From: Magicicada septendecula
Taxonomy: Eukaryota > Arthropoda > Insecta > Hemiptera > Cicadidae
NCBI GenBank assembly: GCA_034769895.1
Contig: JAWRYS010001501.1
Coordinates: 432,839 to 496,838 of the forward strand
Direction of reading: 5' to 3'
DNA: 64,000 nt
Part shown: one piece after another, positions 11,847-23,239 of the stretch
How the letters are laid out: the number at the start of each line of letters is the position of its first letter
Numbering within the stretch: position 1 is the stretch's first letter
Position numbers and translations under genes: made by a program
The notes under the pieces: model-generated
The model's database searches: none
What the model was told of the DNA's origin: nothing
What the model saw: only the letters and a program-made list of their open reading frames with translations

Positions 11847-13803
11847 TCACATATCTTCTTCACACATTTCCACCAAATCAGGATCAACATTAGGTGCGGT
11901 ACTAGAAGTGGTCAAGTTCTGATAAAACGGACGGAACACTTCAGGAATGAGATGTAATATAGAAACAAGGTCCTTTTTCTTTTCTTCGCTTATTGGAACT
12001 GGATCGGTAGTAATTTTTCGCAGAATAATATCATTACCAGTTTTGTTCCTTCGCAAAAGGTCCAAAGTTTTAAAACTGTCATCTTCAGATAATGTGGTTT
12101 TGAACTGAATCGTGCCGAACATAGAAGTGTAACGAAGCCAGCAAGCGTCATGCCATAGAAACTTCTCTTTGTTGGAATCGTGTTTCCTTGAAACTAATGG
12201 ACCTTTAAGAAGACCAGCAAAGTCTAAAAAATCATCACAGTTCATTTCCTCCACTTTAAACCGATGTCCACAAGAGCGTACCAACTGGTACCAATCATGT
12301 GGGTGGTAAATAGGGATATCGGATTTTTTTTTTCTTCCTCTCAATCACAGAGTGATCCATGTCAGCTTCAATATACGTGTGCCCAGGTACCATAAATTTA
12401 TGGTCTATAGTTTGGATGTGGGGAAGCTGCTGTAAAGCTGCTGTGAACATTGCTGCCACATGTGAGTTCTTGTTCTGCCCACCACATGTGTCAGAGTAAA
12501 AAACCACATGAGAAACCTCCTCAGGCAATGACTTTAAATGTTTAAAAAGGCAGGACGCTATCTGATTAGCTCCACGGCCTGCAATCGCCTCTTGCCACAT
12601 GTAACATGTCACATTATCCGTTCCATTGTCATGGACTGTTAAATTATATACCCACAGTTGGCGTTTATAAAACATAGTGGAAGTTTCCAATGCTGGTGTT
12701 GGCAGACACTGTTCCAAATCAAATGTCAAACATTTGATTATTCCAGTGTTATTATTTACAGAATTCCTACTTATTTTTGTATCCTTTCGCTTCTCAGAGT
12801 ATGCTTGTTCTTGAGCTTTATGATGGGCATCCCTCTCTTTTTCAATTTCTTTTCTTTGTTCTGCGTTAGTAGTCACTTTTAATCTCATCGCAAAGCTATC
12901 ACACGTGTGGCAAGTATCGACGTAGGGCTTTTTGAATTTTAATTTTAAAACATGGAATTCTCTTGCATATATAGAAATACTGACAGGGTCAGGAACGGAT
13001 TCTTTGTACATCTTGTACATTTTATCTATAGTTAAATGGGTTGGTAAAAATTTATGATCGTTGGCTTTTCTAGCATAGTGGCTTTCGTATGCTGGGAACG
13101 ATCGTAAATGATTTCTAACATTCAGGATCTTTTCTTCGGAATGTTTTTTTGAATTCTCTGCCTTACCTCTCCCGTCCGAGCTAATTATCCCGGAGAAACT
13201 TGCTTGTTTCTTTATCCCTAAAGTCTAGATGAAATTATCACTTTCATCAAGTACAGAAAGCAAGCAACCCCTACACACTTGTGTTTTTATTTCATTAATG
13301 TCCATAAAATACTTATACGTCTTGGATCTGAATTTTTGTTTGGACGGCGAATCAACTCGTGGACGACAAACGGCTTTATCCACAACCGATATCATGCTGC
13401 TCACAAATTTGGCTCGTTTATCGTATGAGCCCAGCTGCCAATATTCGTCGAACACATGCTGGGCTACATCCTCTGTTATTTTCAGGCTACACTTAGCTCT
13501 GCAATTCGGAAATGGTCTTCTTTTTCTCTGTCTAATTTGTTTACCTTTTTCAGTAACATAACATTTTCCTCAGTTTCTGCTTTCCTTTCTTTCTGCTTTT
13601 GATTTCCTACTTTTTGATGTTGGTTTTTTGGCAATAACAATAATTATATTCGTTTCATCGTGACTTTGTATGACCGACTGTTCTGTTTTATTTCTTTTTT
13701 TTTTCGGTATGTCAAGCTCATTGGACGTGGCATCATCTGTATCTACTGACAAATCATCACAATTAAAAGTGGGGTCTGCATCTGTATCATCACTATTAAT
13801 CAA
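11847..13803 (-). pseudogene. transposon-associated protein with SDTCGGQNKN motif (DUF7869-like), broken
   Basis: Four minus-strand open pieces (13803-13570, 13455-13225, 13020-12295, 12344-11847) read as one ~600-residue protein. Order: acidic N-terminus with a basic KKKRNK patch; a CRAKCSLKITED cysteine block and HVFDEYWQLGSYDKRAKF; SYESHYAR-type linker; PYVDTCHTCDSF zinc-like CxxC; a charged helix; CLTFDLEQCLPTP; VVFYSDTCGGQNKN; MVPGHTYIEADMDHS; and a C-terminal IYHPHDWYQL region. This combination recurs in a large insect and cnidarian family that I remember as DUF7869-containing and usually repeat-associated; the acidic residues suggest an RNase H-like nuclease fold, which is inference. 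A TAG stop at about 13225 and a frame change in a homopolymer run near 12330 interrupt it. The homopolymer shift could be a sequencing error. Confidence 0.75.
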
Positions 13804-14310
13804 CTCCTGATATAATGTTAAATGTTGTTTTTCAATTACGCCGTAATCTTCTAAAAAAAAAACAAAAAAAAAACAATTGAAAAATAATAATATATGAATT
13901 TAGATATTTTCAGGGTGTAAACGTTATATGTGTCAAAACTGTGGACAAATTAAATCAATTAGCAAACAAAACCATTGCCCTAAGAACATTTGCCAAATTC
14001 TACATTTTTGAGTAAATGTAATGTTGTAGGTCCTGATTTGTTTTCGGCACACATAAAATGTATCCCTTTTCAATAATTTCTCATGAAACGAAAATTACGG
14101 ATACGTGACAAGAAGAATCGGATACGTGGGCAGACGGGGTTTCGTGGTAGAGGGGGGCGTAAACGAGTTTTGCGCATTTTGACTTTTATAACCTATGAGA
14201 TTTTTATTTCTAAAAGCCACAGAGATAGAATCCAATTCAGAAGGGTAAAGGGCCCAAAACCCCATGCCCGCATATCCGACTTGTGCCCGAGAATTCAAGT
14301 TTGACAAAAT
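13804..14310. other. 5' flank of the inserted element
   Basis: Non-coding part of the insertion upstream (minus strand) of the broken gene. The terminal 250 bp contain a direct repeat of CACGTATCCG (minus strand, about 14095-14125) and a GC-richer patch. An open frame runs out of the LINE into this segment by chance. Confidence 0.5.
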
Positions 14311-15030
14311 TAATAATTGAACTCCAGGCTCGGGAAGAAGTCGTAGAGCGGTGTTCGTAACACCGTCCGGGCCTGGAGCTTTTCTTGGCTGAAGTTCAGC
14401 GAGCCGATCTGAGACCTCTTCCAAAGAGATGGGCTCGGGCTCCACCGTGATCGGAAGAGACAGAAAGTCTTCCACAGCCATCTCGACTTGTTCGTCGAAG
14501 TCCCAGTCCATGGGCGGGTTGGGAGCGAACTGTCGCTCGAAACACAAGCCCAAGTACTCGGCCTTCTCCTCCGGGCGACCCAGGAGTCGTCCGAACGGTC
14601 CAACAATGGCGGGGAGTGGAGGTCGGCGCCTCCGTCCCGTCAATGAGGTAGGTATTCTGTACGGGTGACTTTGCGGGTCCACATCCCCCGTTCGGGCCAC
14701 ATCGAGTTCCCAACAGCTACGTCGGAACGCCTTCAGACTGCCACGCAGTCGTCCGGTGAGCCGATTGTATGCTGCCTTATCGGCCGGATCACGGGTCCTC
14801 TGCCAACGTTTCCGGAAGTAATTCCTCTCGCGAGCGAGAAGAGAGACTTCCTCAGGGATGCGTTGGTAGTCAGGCGTGAAACCAGCTCGCGTACGTGAAG
14901 ACACGCCTATAGCCGAGATGATTGCCTCTTCGATTCCCGCAACTGCTTCGTCTAGGAGGTGAACGGAATCGAGTGGGGCCGCTGGCGGCAACCTACGGCA
15001 CAAGGCCGGGCCGTAGCGATCCCAATCGAT
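14311..15030 (-). pseudogene. Jockey-like LINE ORF2, linker and RT N-terminus
   Basis: Continuation of the same ORF2 upstream of the insertion. It holds the endonuclease-RT linker (basic ARERNYFRKRWQRTRD helix, FGRLLGRPEEKAEYLG, CFERQFAPNP) and the first RT box LQPRKAPGPDGVTNTALRLLP. It ends at GVQLL where the insertion begins. A frame change near 15030 separates it from the endonuclease. The clean match of both halves shows the LINE was present before the insertion. Confidence 0.92.
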
Positions 15031-15720
15031 AACCTTCTTCTGGTCAGAACGTGCTGGGTAGCGACGTGGACCAAGATAGGGTTGTGGTCGGATGTCAACT
15101 CCGTGAGTGAGAATACCTCGACCGGACAGACAACTCCTTGGGTCACCGCGATATCCAGAACATCGGGAGCCGCGTTAGGCCTTGACGGAAAGAACGTGGG
15201 TTGCGCTGGACCAAACAACATCGCCCGGCGCGATTCAACAAAACTGAGCAAGCGCCTCCCGTTCGGAGTAGTCAGGCGACTATTCCAAACGCGATGCTTG
15301 CAATTTAGATCGCCGGCCAAAATTACCCTTCGATGGGAATCGAAGATGACGTCCAGGTCGCCGACAAGGAGTTCAGCTTGTGGGGGCTTGTATGCTGAAA
15401 CCACGCCGCCAAGAGCTCCGTGGACCTCAATGGCGGTGGCCTCTAGGTTGGTAAGCTGCGGCAAAGCGACACGATGATGACCTATGGAGCCTCCTCACCG
15501 CGATCGCCGTGCCGCCTCCTCGTCGGCCAACTCGGTCATCCCGATAGACCACGTAATTTGGTAATCGAAACCGGTTCGCCGGGGTCAGGTGGGTTTCAGA
15601 AAGGAGAAGTACGTCGGGTTTGAACCAAGCCAGGAATTCTAGAAGGTCGGAATGCTTGGAACCGATGTTGTTAGCATTCCAGGCTATGAGAGAGAGATCT
15701 CGTCTAAGGGCTCGGTTCAT
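14952..15720 (-). pseudogene. Jockey-like LINE ORF2, APE endonuclease domain
   Basis: The N-terminus reads LSLIAWNANNIGSKHSDLLEF, then PDVLLLSETHL (Glu catalytic box), YRDDRVGRRGGGTAIAVRR, a frame change near 15490, then VVSAYKPPQ, RRVILAGDLNCKH (metal-binding Asp-Leu-Asn), and SDHNPILVHV (catalytic SDH box). These are the standard boxes of the apurinic-like endonuclease that nicks the target for non-LTR retrotransposition. Two frame changes (about 15490 and 15030) inactivate the reading. The domain follows ORF1 closely, as in Jockey elements. Confidence 0.93.
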
Positions 15721-15727
15721 AGAAGAC

Positions 15728-16250
15728 CTATGACTTCGCAGGCTTCCACCAAGAGCATGAATCTCTCAGTTGGGTCAGCAGTTTCCAGGCGGTCTCAGAT
15801 GGACCTGAAGGTGGATGCGACTTTCTTGAGGTCGTAGCCAGACAGAAAGTCGCGGACGAACTGTGCGTCATCGGATATGACGGACTGGGCGGTTTGCCTG
15901 GAAACTGAGGCCGCGTAAGAGCGACCAGGTTTAACGGCAGATCGGGTCTTGGTGGAAGCCACAGGACCAGGGGCAGACGGTTTTGAATCAGCGGCAGGAA
16001 AAGTACGCTGTTGCGCTTCGTCGGACTTATACCGGGAAGCAGGACTTTTCTTGGGCTGTGGGCAGGCAGGAGCTCGGGGCCGAGCATCTGGTGTGGTTAT
16101 CCCTTTGTTTTTGGGTTTTGTGATGCCTGCTTGCGGAAATCGCGGAGGTGGCAGTGGTGGTGAGGCTACCTCTGGTTCAGAGGCGGGAGTTGGAGGTTCC
16201 GCGGAGGTGGAGGGTTGATTCTCCGGCTCCATAACCGAGATGACAGTCAA
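15728..16250 (-). pseudogene. Jockey-like LINE ORF1 (gag-like), C-terminal part
   Basis: A proline- and serine-rich segment is followed by KPGRSYAASVSRQ and a C-terminal helix reading FVRDFLSGYDLKKVASTF, then, after a frame change near 15795, KLLTQLRDS. This resembles the low-complexity C-terminal part of Jockey ORF1 nucleic-acid-binding proteins. The CCHC knuckles and start of ORF1 are missing. The element ends abruptly at about 16250 where plus-strand PLE sequence begins, so the LINE is 5'-truncated there. Confidence 0.7.
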
Positions 16251-16254
16251 TTAT

Positions 16255-16961
16255 AAAATGGCAGCATTAAATCACTTTGCTATAGTGCCATAAATTATCA
16301 AGAAAATGAAGAACTCAAACAAAAAGAATTAAAGAAAATACAACAAAAAGCAAAAAATAATAATTACAACCCTAAAATAATTAATAGAATAGTTAAGAAA
16401 ATAGAGGAAAATAAAGAAATAGAAAAGAACAAAGAAAAAACAAATGAAGAAAAGAAATATAAAGAAGCAATAACATACATAGGATATCAAACAAAAATGT
16501 TACAAAAATGCTTCGAAAAATACGAAATACAGATAGGAATAAAGAAAACGAAAAATGTATTCGAATATATAAAAAATGCTAAAATAGAAGAAATTCCAAT
16601 AACAGAAAAAAGCGGCGTATACAAATTAAAATGTGGGGAATGTAATAAGATATATCTGGGCGAAACCGGAAGAAAATTTAAAATTCGAATGAATGAACAT
16701 GCAAATGGAGAAGGGGTTAAAACAACGAACTCACTATACGCAAGACATTTCAATGAATCAGGCCATAAATTCATAAACCCAAATGAAAATATGGAAATAA
16801 TCAAAATAGAAAACAATCCGCAAAAAAGAAAACTAATAGAAGAATTAGAAATACTTACAGTTAAAAAAGAAGATAAGAATAAATTAATGAATATAAAAGT
16901 GGATTTTAAAAATGAAGACATATTTTATTATATATTAAACAATAAACAAGAAATAAATTAA
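16255..16961 (+). pseudogene. Penelope-like element (copy A): RT thumb tail and GIY-YIG endonuclease
   Basis: A continuous plus-strand frame from about 16263 reads a lysine-rich KNNNYNPKIINRIVKKI helix, then EAITYIGYQT, then the endonuclease: SGVYKLKCGECNKIYLGETG with the paired GxY and YxG signatures, CxxC in between, KFKIRMNEH (Arg and His), YARHFNESGH, and a terminal Glu-rich helix, stopping at 16961. This is the GIY-YIG domain that distinguishes PLEs. The reverse transcriptase is truncated: only its last residues (AALNHF, in a different frame) remain near 16258. The key Tyr, Arg, His and Glu residues look intact. Codons are extremely A-rich on this strand. Confidence 0.92.
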
Positions 16962-17170
16962 AATAATAAGAATAACACACAAAAATTGACGAAATGTAAT
17001 AAAAGGTTACAAAAAAGTTATAAGTCAAGAAAATAAAATAGTAACATGAAGAAAATAACGGGAGATTCATAAAATAAGTGACGGACGTTGGTAAAATGCC
17101 TAACGGAAAATATAGACGAAGTTCCCGTGAAGAGCGGTAGCCGGTAAAACAATGAACTTACTATATGCAA
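16962..17170 (+). mobile_element. PLE copy A 3' UTR, first occurrence
   Basis: After the endonuclease stop comes an A-rich leader, then ATTGACGAA(A/G)TGTAATAAAAG, GGGAGATTC, GACGGACGTTGGTAAAATGCC and a CGAAGTTCC(C)GTGAAGAGCGG block. The same blocks recur in the same order at 17725-17970. The first copy breaks off at about 17170. Confidence 0.8.
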
Positions 17171-17199
17171 GGCTTTAATAAACTCATAAAAGTGAATTT

Positions 17200-17735
17200 A
17201 CGTTCTTGGATTTCGTTGTCCATGACGTGTCCTTAACTAAATATCACTATTGTTTGACGACTCGGAACACTTAAGTTTTTTTATAAGTAAAATCGTAAAG
17301 ATTTACCTTACAGCCTAAACCGGCTTTCACCTTTAGAAGGCTTCATCAGAGGCTGCCGTAGGTAGCGCTGTCCGTCTTGTTGTTGGCGACGGGGTAGTTT
17401 TTCGAAAGATCGATGCTGTGTGTGTGTGGTGAGATGTGTTCGAATAATGCGTGCGATTTGAATTGTGTCTGTTCGTTTAGGATGTCGTTTTTATTTGTTT
17501 TTGTGTGTTTGTATAGTTCTAATTGTTCTAGAGTGTCTAGTTTTCGGCCTTTTGTGTGTACGTGTAGAATGTTCATGTTATTGTCGATGTTTTTATATGT
17601 GTGGTTTGCTTCAATGAGGTGGTTTGCAAAGGTGGATTCTGTAGTGGTGTGGAGTGTCTTTGTGTGTTCAATGTATCTCTGTTTGAAGCTACTTCCTGTC
17701 TGGCCTATGTAGAATTTATTGCAATTTGAATTTAC
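17200..17735 (-). pseudogene. second Penelope-like element (copy B) endonuclease, inverted
   Basis: On the minus strand the segment reads CNKFYIGQTGSSFKQRYIEH (17720-17660), a threonine-rich helix, FANHLIEANHTYKN, MNILHVHTKGRKLDTLEQLE, then KHTKTNKNDILNEQTQF and a stop near 17346. This is the second half of a GIY-YIG domain from a different PLE: GC-richer and clearly diverged from copy A. The GxY half is missing at the 17735 boundary. Downstream (to about 17200) lies its 3' UTR. It sits in reverse between the two repeats of the copy A 3' region. A 99-codon plus-strand frame over it is a shadow. Confidence 0.88.
17305..17353 (-). ncRNA. hammerhead-like motif at the end of PLE copy B
   Basis: On the minus strand CTGATGA is followed by a CCTT/AAGG hairpin, GAAA, a GCC/GGC hairpin, TGTA, and AGG that can pair with the CCT preceding CTGATGA. 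The order core-stem II-GAAA-stem III-UH-stem I is hammerhead-like and in the expected place for a PLE. Stem I is short and stem III has an asymmetric bulge. Structural assignment is tentative. Confidence 0.35.
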
Positions 17736-18165
17736 AAATGAAGAAATATTTTAAATATAGTAAACAATAAATAAAATTAAAACAATAAGAGGAATACACT
17801 AACATTGACGAAGTGTAATAAAAGATTACGAAACAGTTATAAGTCAGAAAGTAAAATAATAACATAAAAAATTAACGGGAGATTCTTAAAACAATTGACG
17901 GACGTTGGTAAAATGCCTAACGGAAAAATGTGGACAAAGTTCCTGAAGAGCGGCAGCGGCAAGAACCATTAGGAGGGGCGATGACAAAAGGAGAGGGGCC
18001 TAAAGTATAAAAGCCTACAACGCACAGGAGACAAACGTTGTTCAAGACCTGATGATGTCAGAGATGACGAAAAGCTTTGTCTGAACAAAAAATTGTAGCA
18101 GTTCAGCAACTTCATAAAAGAAATATTAAGGATGGCTGCTAATTCAAATAATACGAAGAAGGAAT
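17725..18165 (+). mobile_element. PLE copy A 3' UTR, second occurrence, with tail
   Basis: From TGAATTTACAAATGAAG (17729) onward this repeats the end of the copy A ORF and its 3' UTR, then continues past the point where the first occurrence breaks off: a GGGGCGATGACAAAAGGAGAG stretch, AAGTATAAAAGCC, the hammerhead-like motif, and a tail ending in TTCATAAAAGAAATATTAAGG. A short block GGAATACTCCTGT near 18163 also occurs, on the plus strand, next to the inverted copy C (about 9766). Confidence 0.8.
18040..18086 (+). ncRNA. hammerhead-ribozyme-like motif (PLE copy A)
   Basis: Stem I pairs GTTCAAGAC (18040-18048, one bulged A) with GTCTGAAC (18079-18086). Core CTGATGA is at 18049-18055, then an extra T, stem II GTCA/TGAC closing loop GAGA, core GAAA at 18069-18072, and AAGCTT (18072-18077) as a minimal or intermolecular stem III. 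The predicted cleavage would follow T18078, an allowed NUH site. The copy at 9818-9864 keeps every core position. The fold agrees with type I hammerheads described in PLEs. The extra T is unusual. Confidence 0.6.
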
Positions 18166-18675
18166 ACTCCTGTGTTAACGCGTGAACACTTTAAGATATG
18201 TGGAAGGTGTAAATCTAACACACTATATCTTTGTTATAAATTAACCAACATTTCTGAACTTGAGATTTATTAATATAAACAATAACGGGCAGATAAACGG
18301 TGTCCGCGTGTGTATCGCGGGTGACAACGCATCATCGAGGCCAGGAGTCAACGTATTAGCGTAGGTCTGGGCGCGATTCGAAGATTGAGCATTGTGTAAG
18401 GTGGGAGAAGCATGGCCGGATAATACGGTAGGCTAAGTGGGGGTAAACCAAACGGCTAGTACACATATTTCACCCTACCTCGCTTACAATCGGCCGCGTG
18501 GTGGAGGAGAGCAGCCTCGATCATCCAGTCGTGGCCTGACAGTAGCAGCTGTCTATGGATCAAGAGGAGAGGGAAATGTTCTTCAAACAAGTAACATTAA
18601 ACAAATTGTTAAAGACGAACATTTAATTTGTACATAAAAGACATAATATTCGGCTTAGTTCAGTAAATAATTGTT
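18166..18675. other. unannotated DNA
   Basis: Moderately GC-rich patch (18290-18560) in AT-rich flanks. A 66-codon plus-strand frame has no recognisable domain. No transposon relic or RNA gene was seen. Confidence 0.5.
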
Positions 18676-18975
18676 GTTTTATAAAAAGCTAATAGACAAG
18701 ATTTAAATTCGTTTTTAATTTAATAAATTTTTCTGCCTCCAGATAATAGACTCTGTTACATATTATTGTTACTATTACCACCTATCTATGCATACGTTTG
18801 TTTCGCAAACGTATATATATATATATTTTTTTTTTTTTTTGCAACGATACAAATTAAAACTGCATAGATAGGTTATATTGAAATTATTACAACAGAGTCT
18901 ATATCTGGAGGTAGGAAAATTCATTAAATTAAAACATTAAAATTTACAATTGTCTTATTACTTTATAATATTAAA
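18676..18975. mobile_element. foldback / MITE-like inverted repeat
   Basis: The left arm (18676-18793) and right arm (18860-18972) are imperfect inverted repeats. Shared blocks in mirrored order are TTATAAA, TTTAATTTAAT, CCTCCAGAT, TAGACTCTGTT and CCTATCTATGCA. The 65-bp loop contains a second hairpin (ATACGTTTG...CAAACGTAT), then TA and T runs. The size of about 300 bp and lack of coding content fit a foldback or MITE. A transcript would form a long hairpin. No target duplication was confirmed. Confidence 0.7.
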
Positions 18976-20593
<1,618 letters not shown>

Positions 20594-21894
20594 TTCCCTG
20601 CCTTTTCATTGCGGTAGTCATAATAATAAAATGGAAACGTAAACAGTACATAACTGAGAAAAAAATACATAAATGAAAAAACTATAATTTTATTGCCTGG
20701 CAACAAAATTATTTTATTTTTAACAATTACCATTGTTTGAAAAAGTTTAAATGAATTTTCAAGTACTTTACTCTTGTTAAAACGTAAAAGGTTGCAGGTA
20801 AACTACCCCTTCCCCTTAACCGATCTTCACCAAAATCAAAATTCCTAGAGTCCTCTACAATTCACTGACGTATGCAAAAAATTATTTGATTATGTTTGAA
20901 TCTGCGGCTGTTATCGTTTGCCATAGAAAATACGCTTGATAAAAAAACGTTGCAGGTAAACTACCCCTTCCCCTCAACCGATCTTCACCAAAAACAATAG
21001 GTCTTGAGTACTCTACAAATCAGGGCTGTATGCAGAAAATTATTTGATTCTGTTTGAATTTGCGGCTGTTATCGTTTGCCAAAAAAAAAATTTCCCTTGA
21101 TAAAAAAAACCGTTGCAGGTAAACTACCCCTTCCCCTCAACCGATCTTCACCAAAAACAACAGGTTGCGAATACTCTACAAATCAGGACTGTATGCAAAA
21201 AATTATTTGATTCTGTTTGAATTTGCGGCAGTTATCGTTTGCCATAGAAAATACGCTTGATAAAAAACGTTGCAGGTAAACTACCCCTACTCCTCAACCG
21301 ATCTTCACCAAAACAACAGCTCTTGAGTACTCTACAAATCAGGGCTGTATGCAGAAAATTATTTGATTCTGTTTGAATTTGCGGCTGTTATCGTTTGCCA
21401 TAGAAAATACCCTTGTTAAAAAAACGTTGTAGGTAAACTACCCCTTTCCCTTAACCGATCTTCACCAAAAACAAAAGGTCTTGAGAACTCTACAATCTAG
21501 GGCTATATGCAAATAATCTTTTGATTATATTTGAATTTGCGGCTGTTATCGTTTGCCATAGAAAATACGCTTGATAAAAAAACGTTGCAGGTAAACTACC
21601 CCTTCCCCTCAACCGATCTTCACCAAAAACAATAGGTCTTGAGTACTCTACAAATCAGGGCTGTATGTAGAAAAATATTTGATTCTGTTTGAATTTGCGG
21701 CTATTATCGTTTCCCAAAAAAAAAAAAAATTTCCCTTGATAAAAAAAAACCGTTGCAGGTAAACTACCCCTTCCCCTCAACCGATCTTCACCAAATACAA
21801 TAGGTCGCGAGTACTCTACAAATCAGGGCTGCATGCAAAAAATTATTTGATTCTGTTTGAATTTGCGGCTGTTATCGTTTGCCATAGAAAAAAA

Positions 21895-22075
21895 TCTACA
21901 GACACACAGACACACAGACAGACACACAGACACACAGACAGACACACACACAGACACTTTTCGGAAAACGACTTTTTTTCATGTTTTGAGTGTAGTACAA
22001 TCAGAATCTGCAATAATCTCGAACACGATTTTTTTTGCCATCACCATACTTCCATTCCTTAAGGAATATGGAAGT
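21895..22075 (+). repeat. terminal module 1: CA/GACA repeat, spacer, palindrome
   Basis: A CAGACACA-type microsatellite (to about 21956) is followed by a spacer starting TTTTCGGAAAACGAC and by a near-perfect 28-bp palindrome (22048-22075) centred on TTCCTTAAGGAA with two extra bases in one arm. The spacer and palindrome match module 2 with about one substitution. Satellite units resume directly after it. Confidence 0.85.
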
Positions 22076-22890
22076 AAAATTACCCTTGATAAAAAACCGT
22101 TGCAGGTAAACTACCCTTTTTCCTTAACCGATCTTCAACAAAAACGGCAGGTCTTGAGAACTCTACAATTTAGGGTTGTATGCAAAATATTATATGATTT
22201 TGTGTGAATTTGCGGCTGTTATCGTTTGCCATAAAAAATACCCTTGATAAAACAAAAAACGTGGCAGGTAAACTACCCCTTTCCCTTAAACGATCTTCAC
22301 CAAAAACAATAGGTCTTTAGTACTCAAGAAATCAGGGCTGTATGCAAAAACGTATTTGATTCTGTTTGAATTTGCGGCTCTTATCGTTTGCCATAGAAAA
22401 TACCCTTAAAAACATAAAACGTTGCAGGTAAACTACCCCTTTCCCTTAACCGATCTTCACCAAAAACAAAAGGTCTTGAGAACTCTACAATTTAGGGCAG
22501 TATGCAAAACATTATTTGATTATGTTTGAATTTGCGGCTGTTATCGTTTGCCATAATAAATACCATTGTTAAAACATAAAACGGTACAGGTAAACTACCC
22601 CTTTCCCTTAACCGATCTTTACCAAAATCAGCAGATCGTGAGAACTCTACAATTCAGGGCTGTATGCGAAACATTATTTGATTCTGTTTGAATTTGCGGC
22701 TGTTATCGTTTGCCAAACAAACAAAATTACCCTTGATAAAAAAAAACCGTTGCAGGTAAACTACCCCTTTCCCTCAACCGATCTTCACCACAAACAATAG
22801 GTCGCGAGTACTCTACAAATCAGGGCTGTATGCAAAAAATTATTTGATTCTGTTTGAATTAGCGGCTGTTATCGTTTGCCATAGAAAAAA

Positions 22891-23224
<334 letters not shown>

Positions 23225-23239
23225 AAAAATCAGCACCTT

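Larger units (their letters stand above)
11305..14310 (-). mobile_element. 3.0-kb insertion splitting the Jockey RT
   Basis: Minus-strand RT reading stops at ...GVQLL (14311) and resumes at TDLFNAC (11304). Removing 11305-14310 restores the frame and leaves the normal ~10-residue spacing between the LLP and FNA boxes. The insert carries a minus-strand gene of the family with an SDTCGGQNKN motif (11847-13803), and it is AT-rich unlike its GC-rich host LINE. No clear terminal inverted repeats were found. An 8-bp direct repeat AGAATTCA (11307-11314 and 14290-14297) near both edges is a candidate target duplication, but using it would leave extra residues and a frame change in the RT. It is probably a DNA transposon, class unresolved. 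Confidence 0.7.

Noticed and set aside
17413-17712. 99-codon plus-strand hydrophobic frame
   Set aside because: It is the antisense shadow of the PLE copy B endonuclease.
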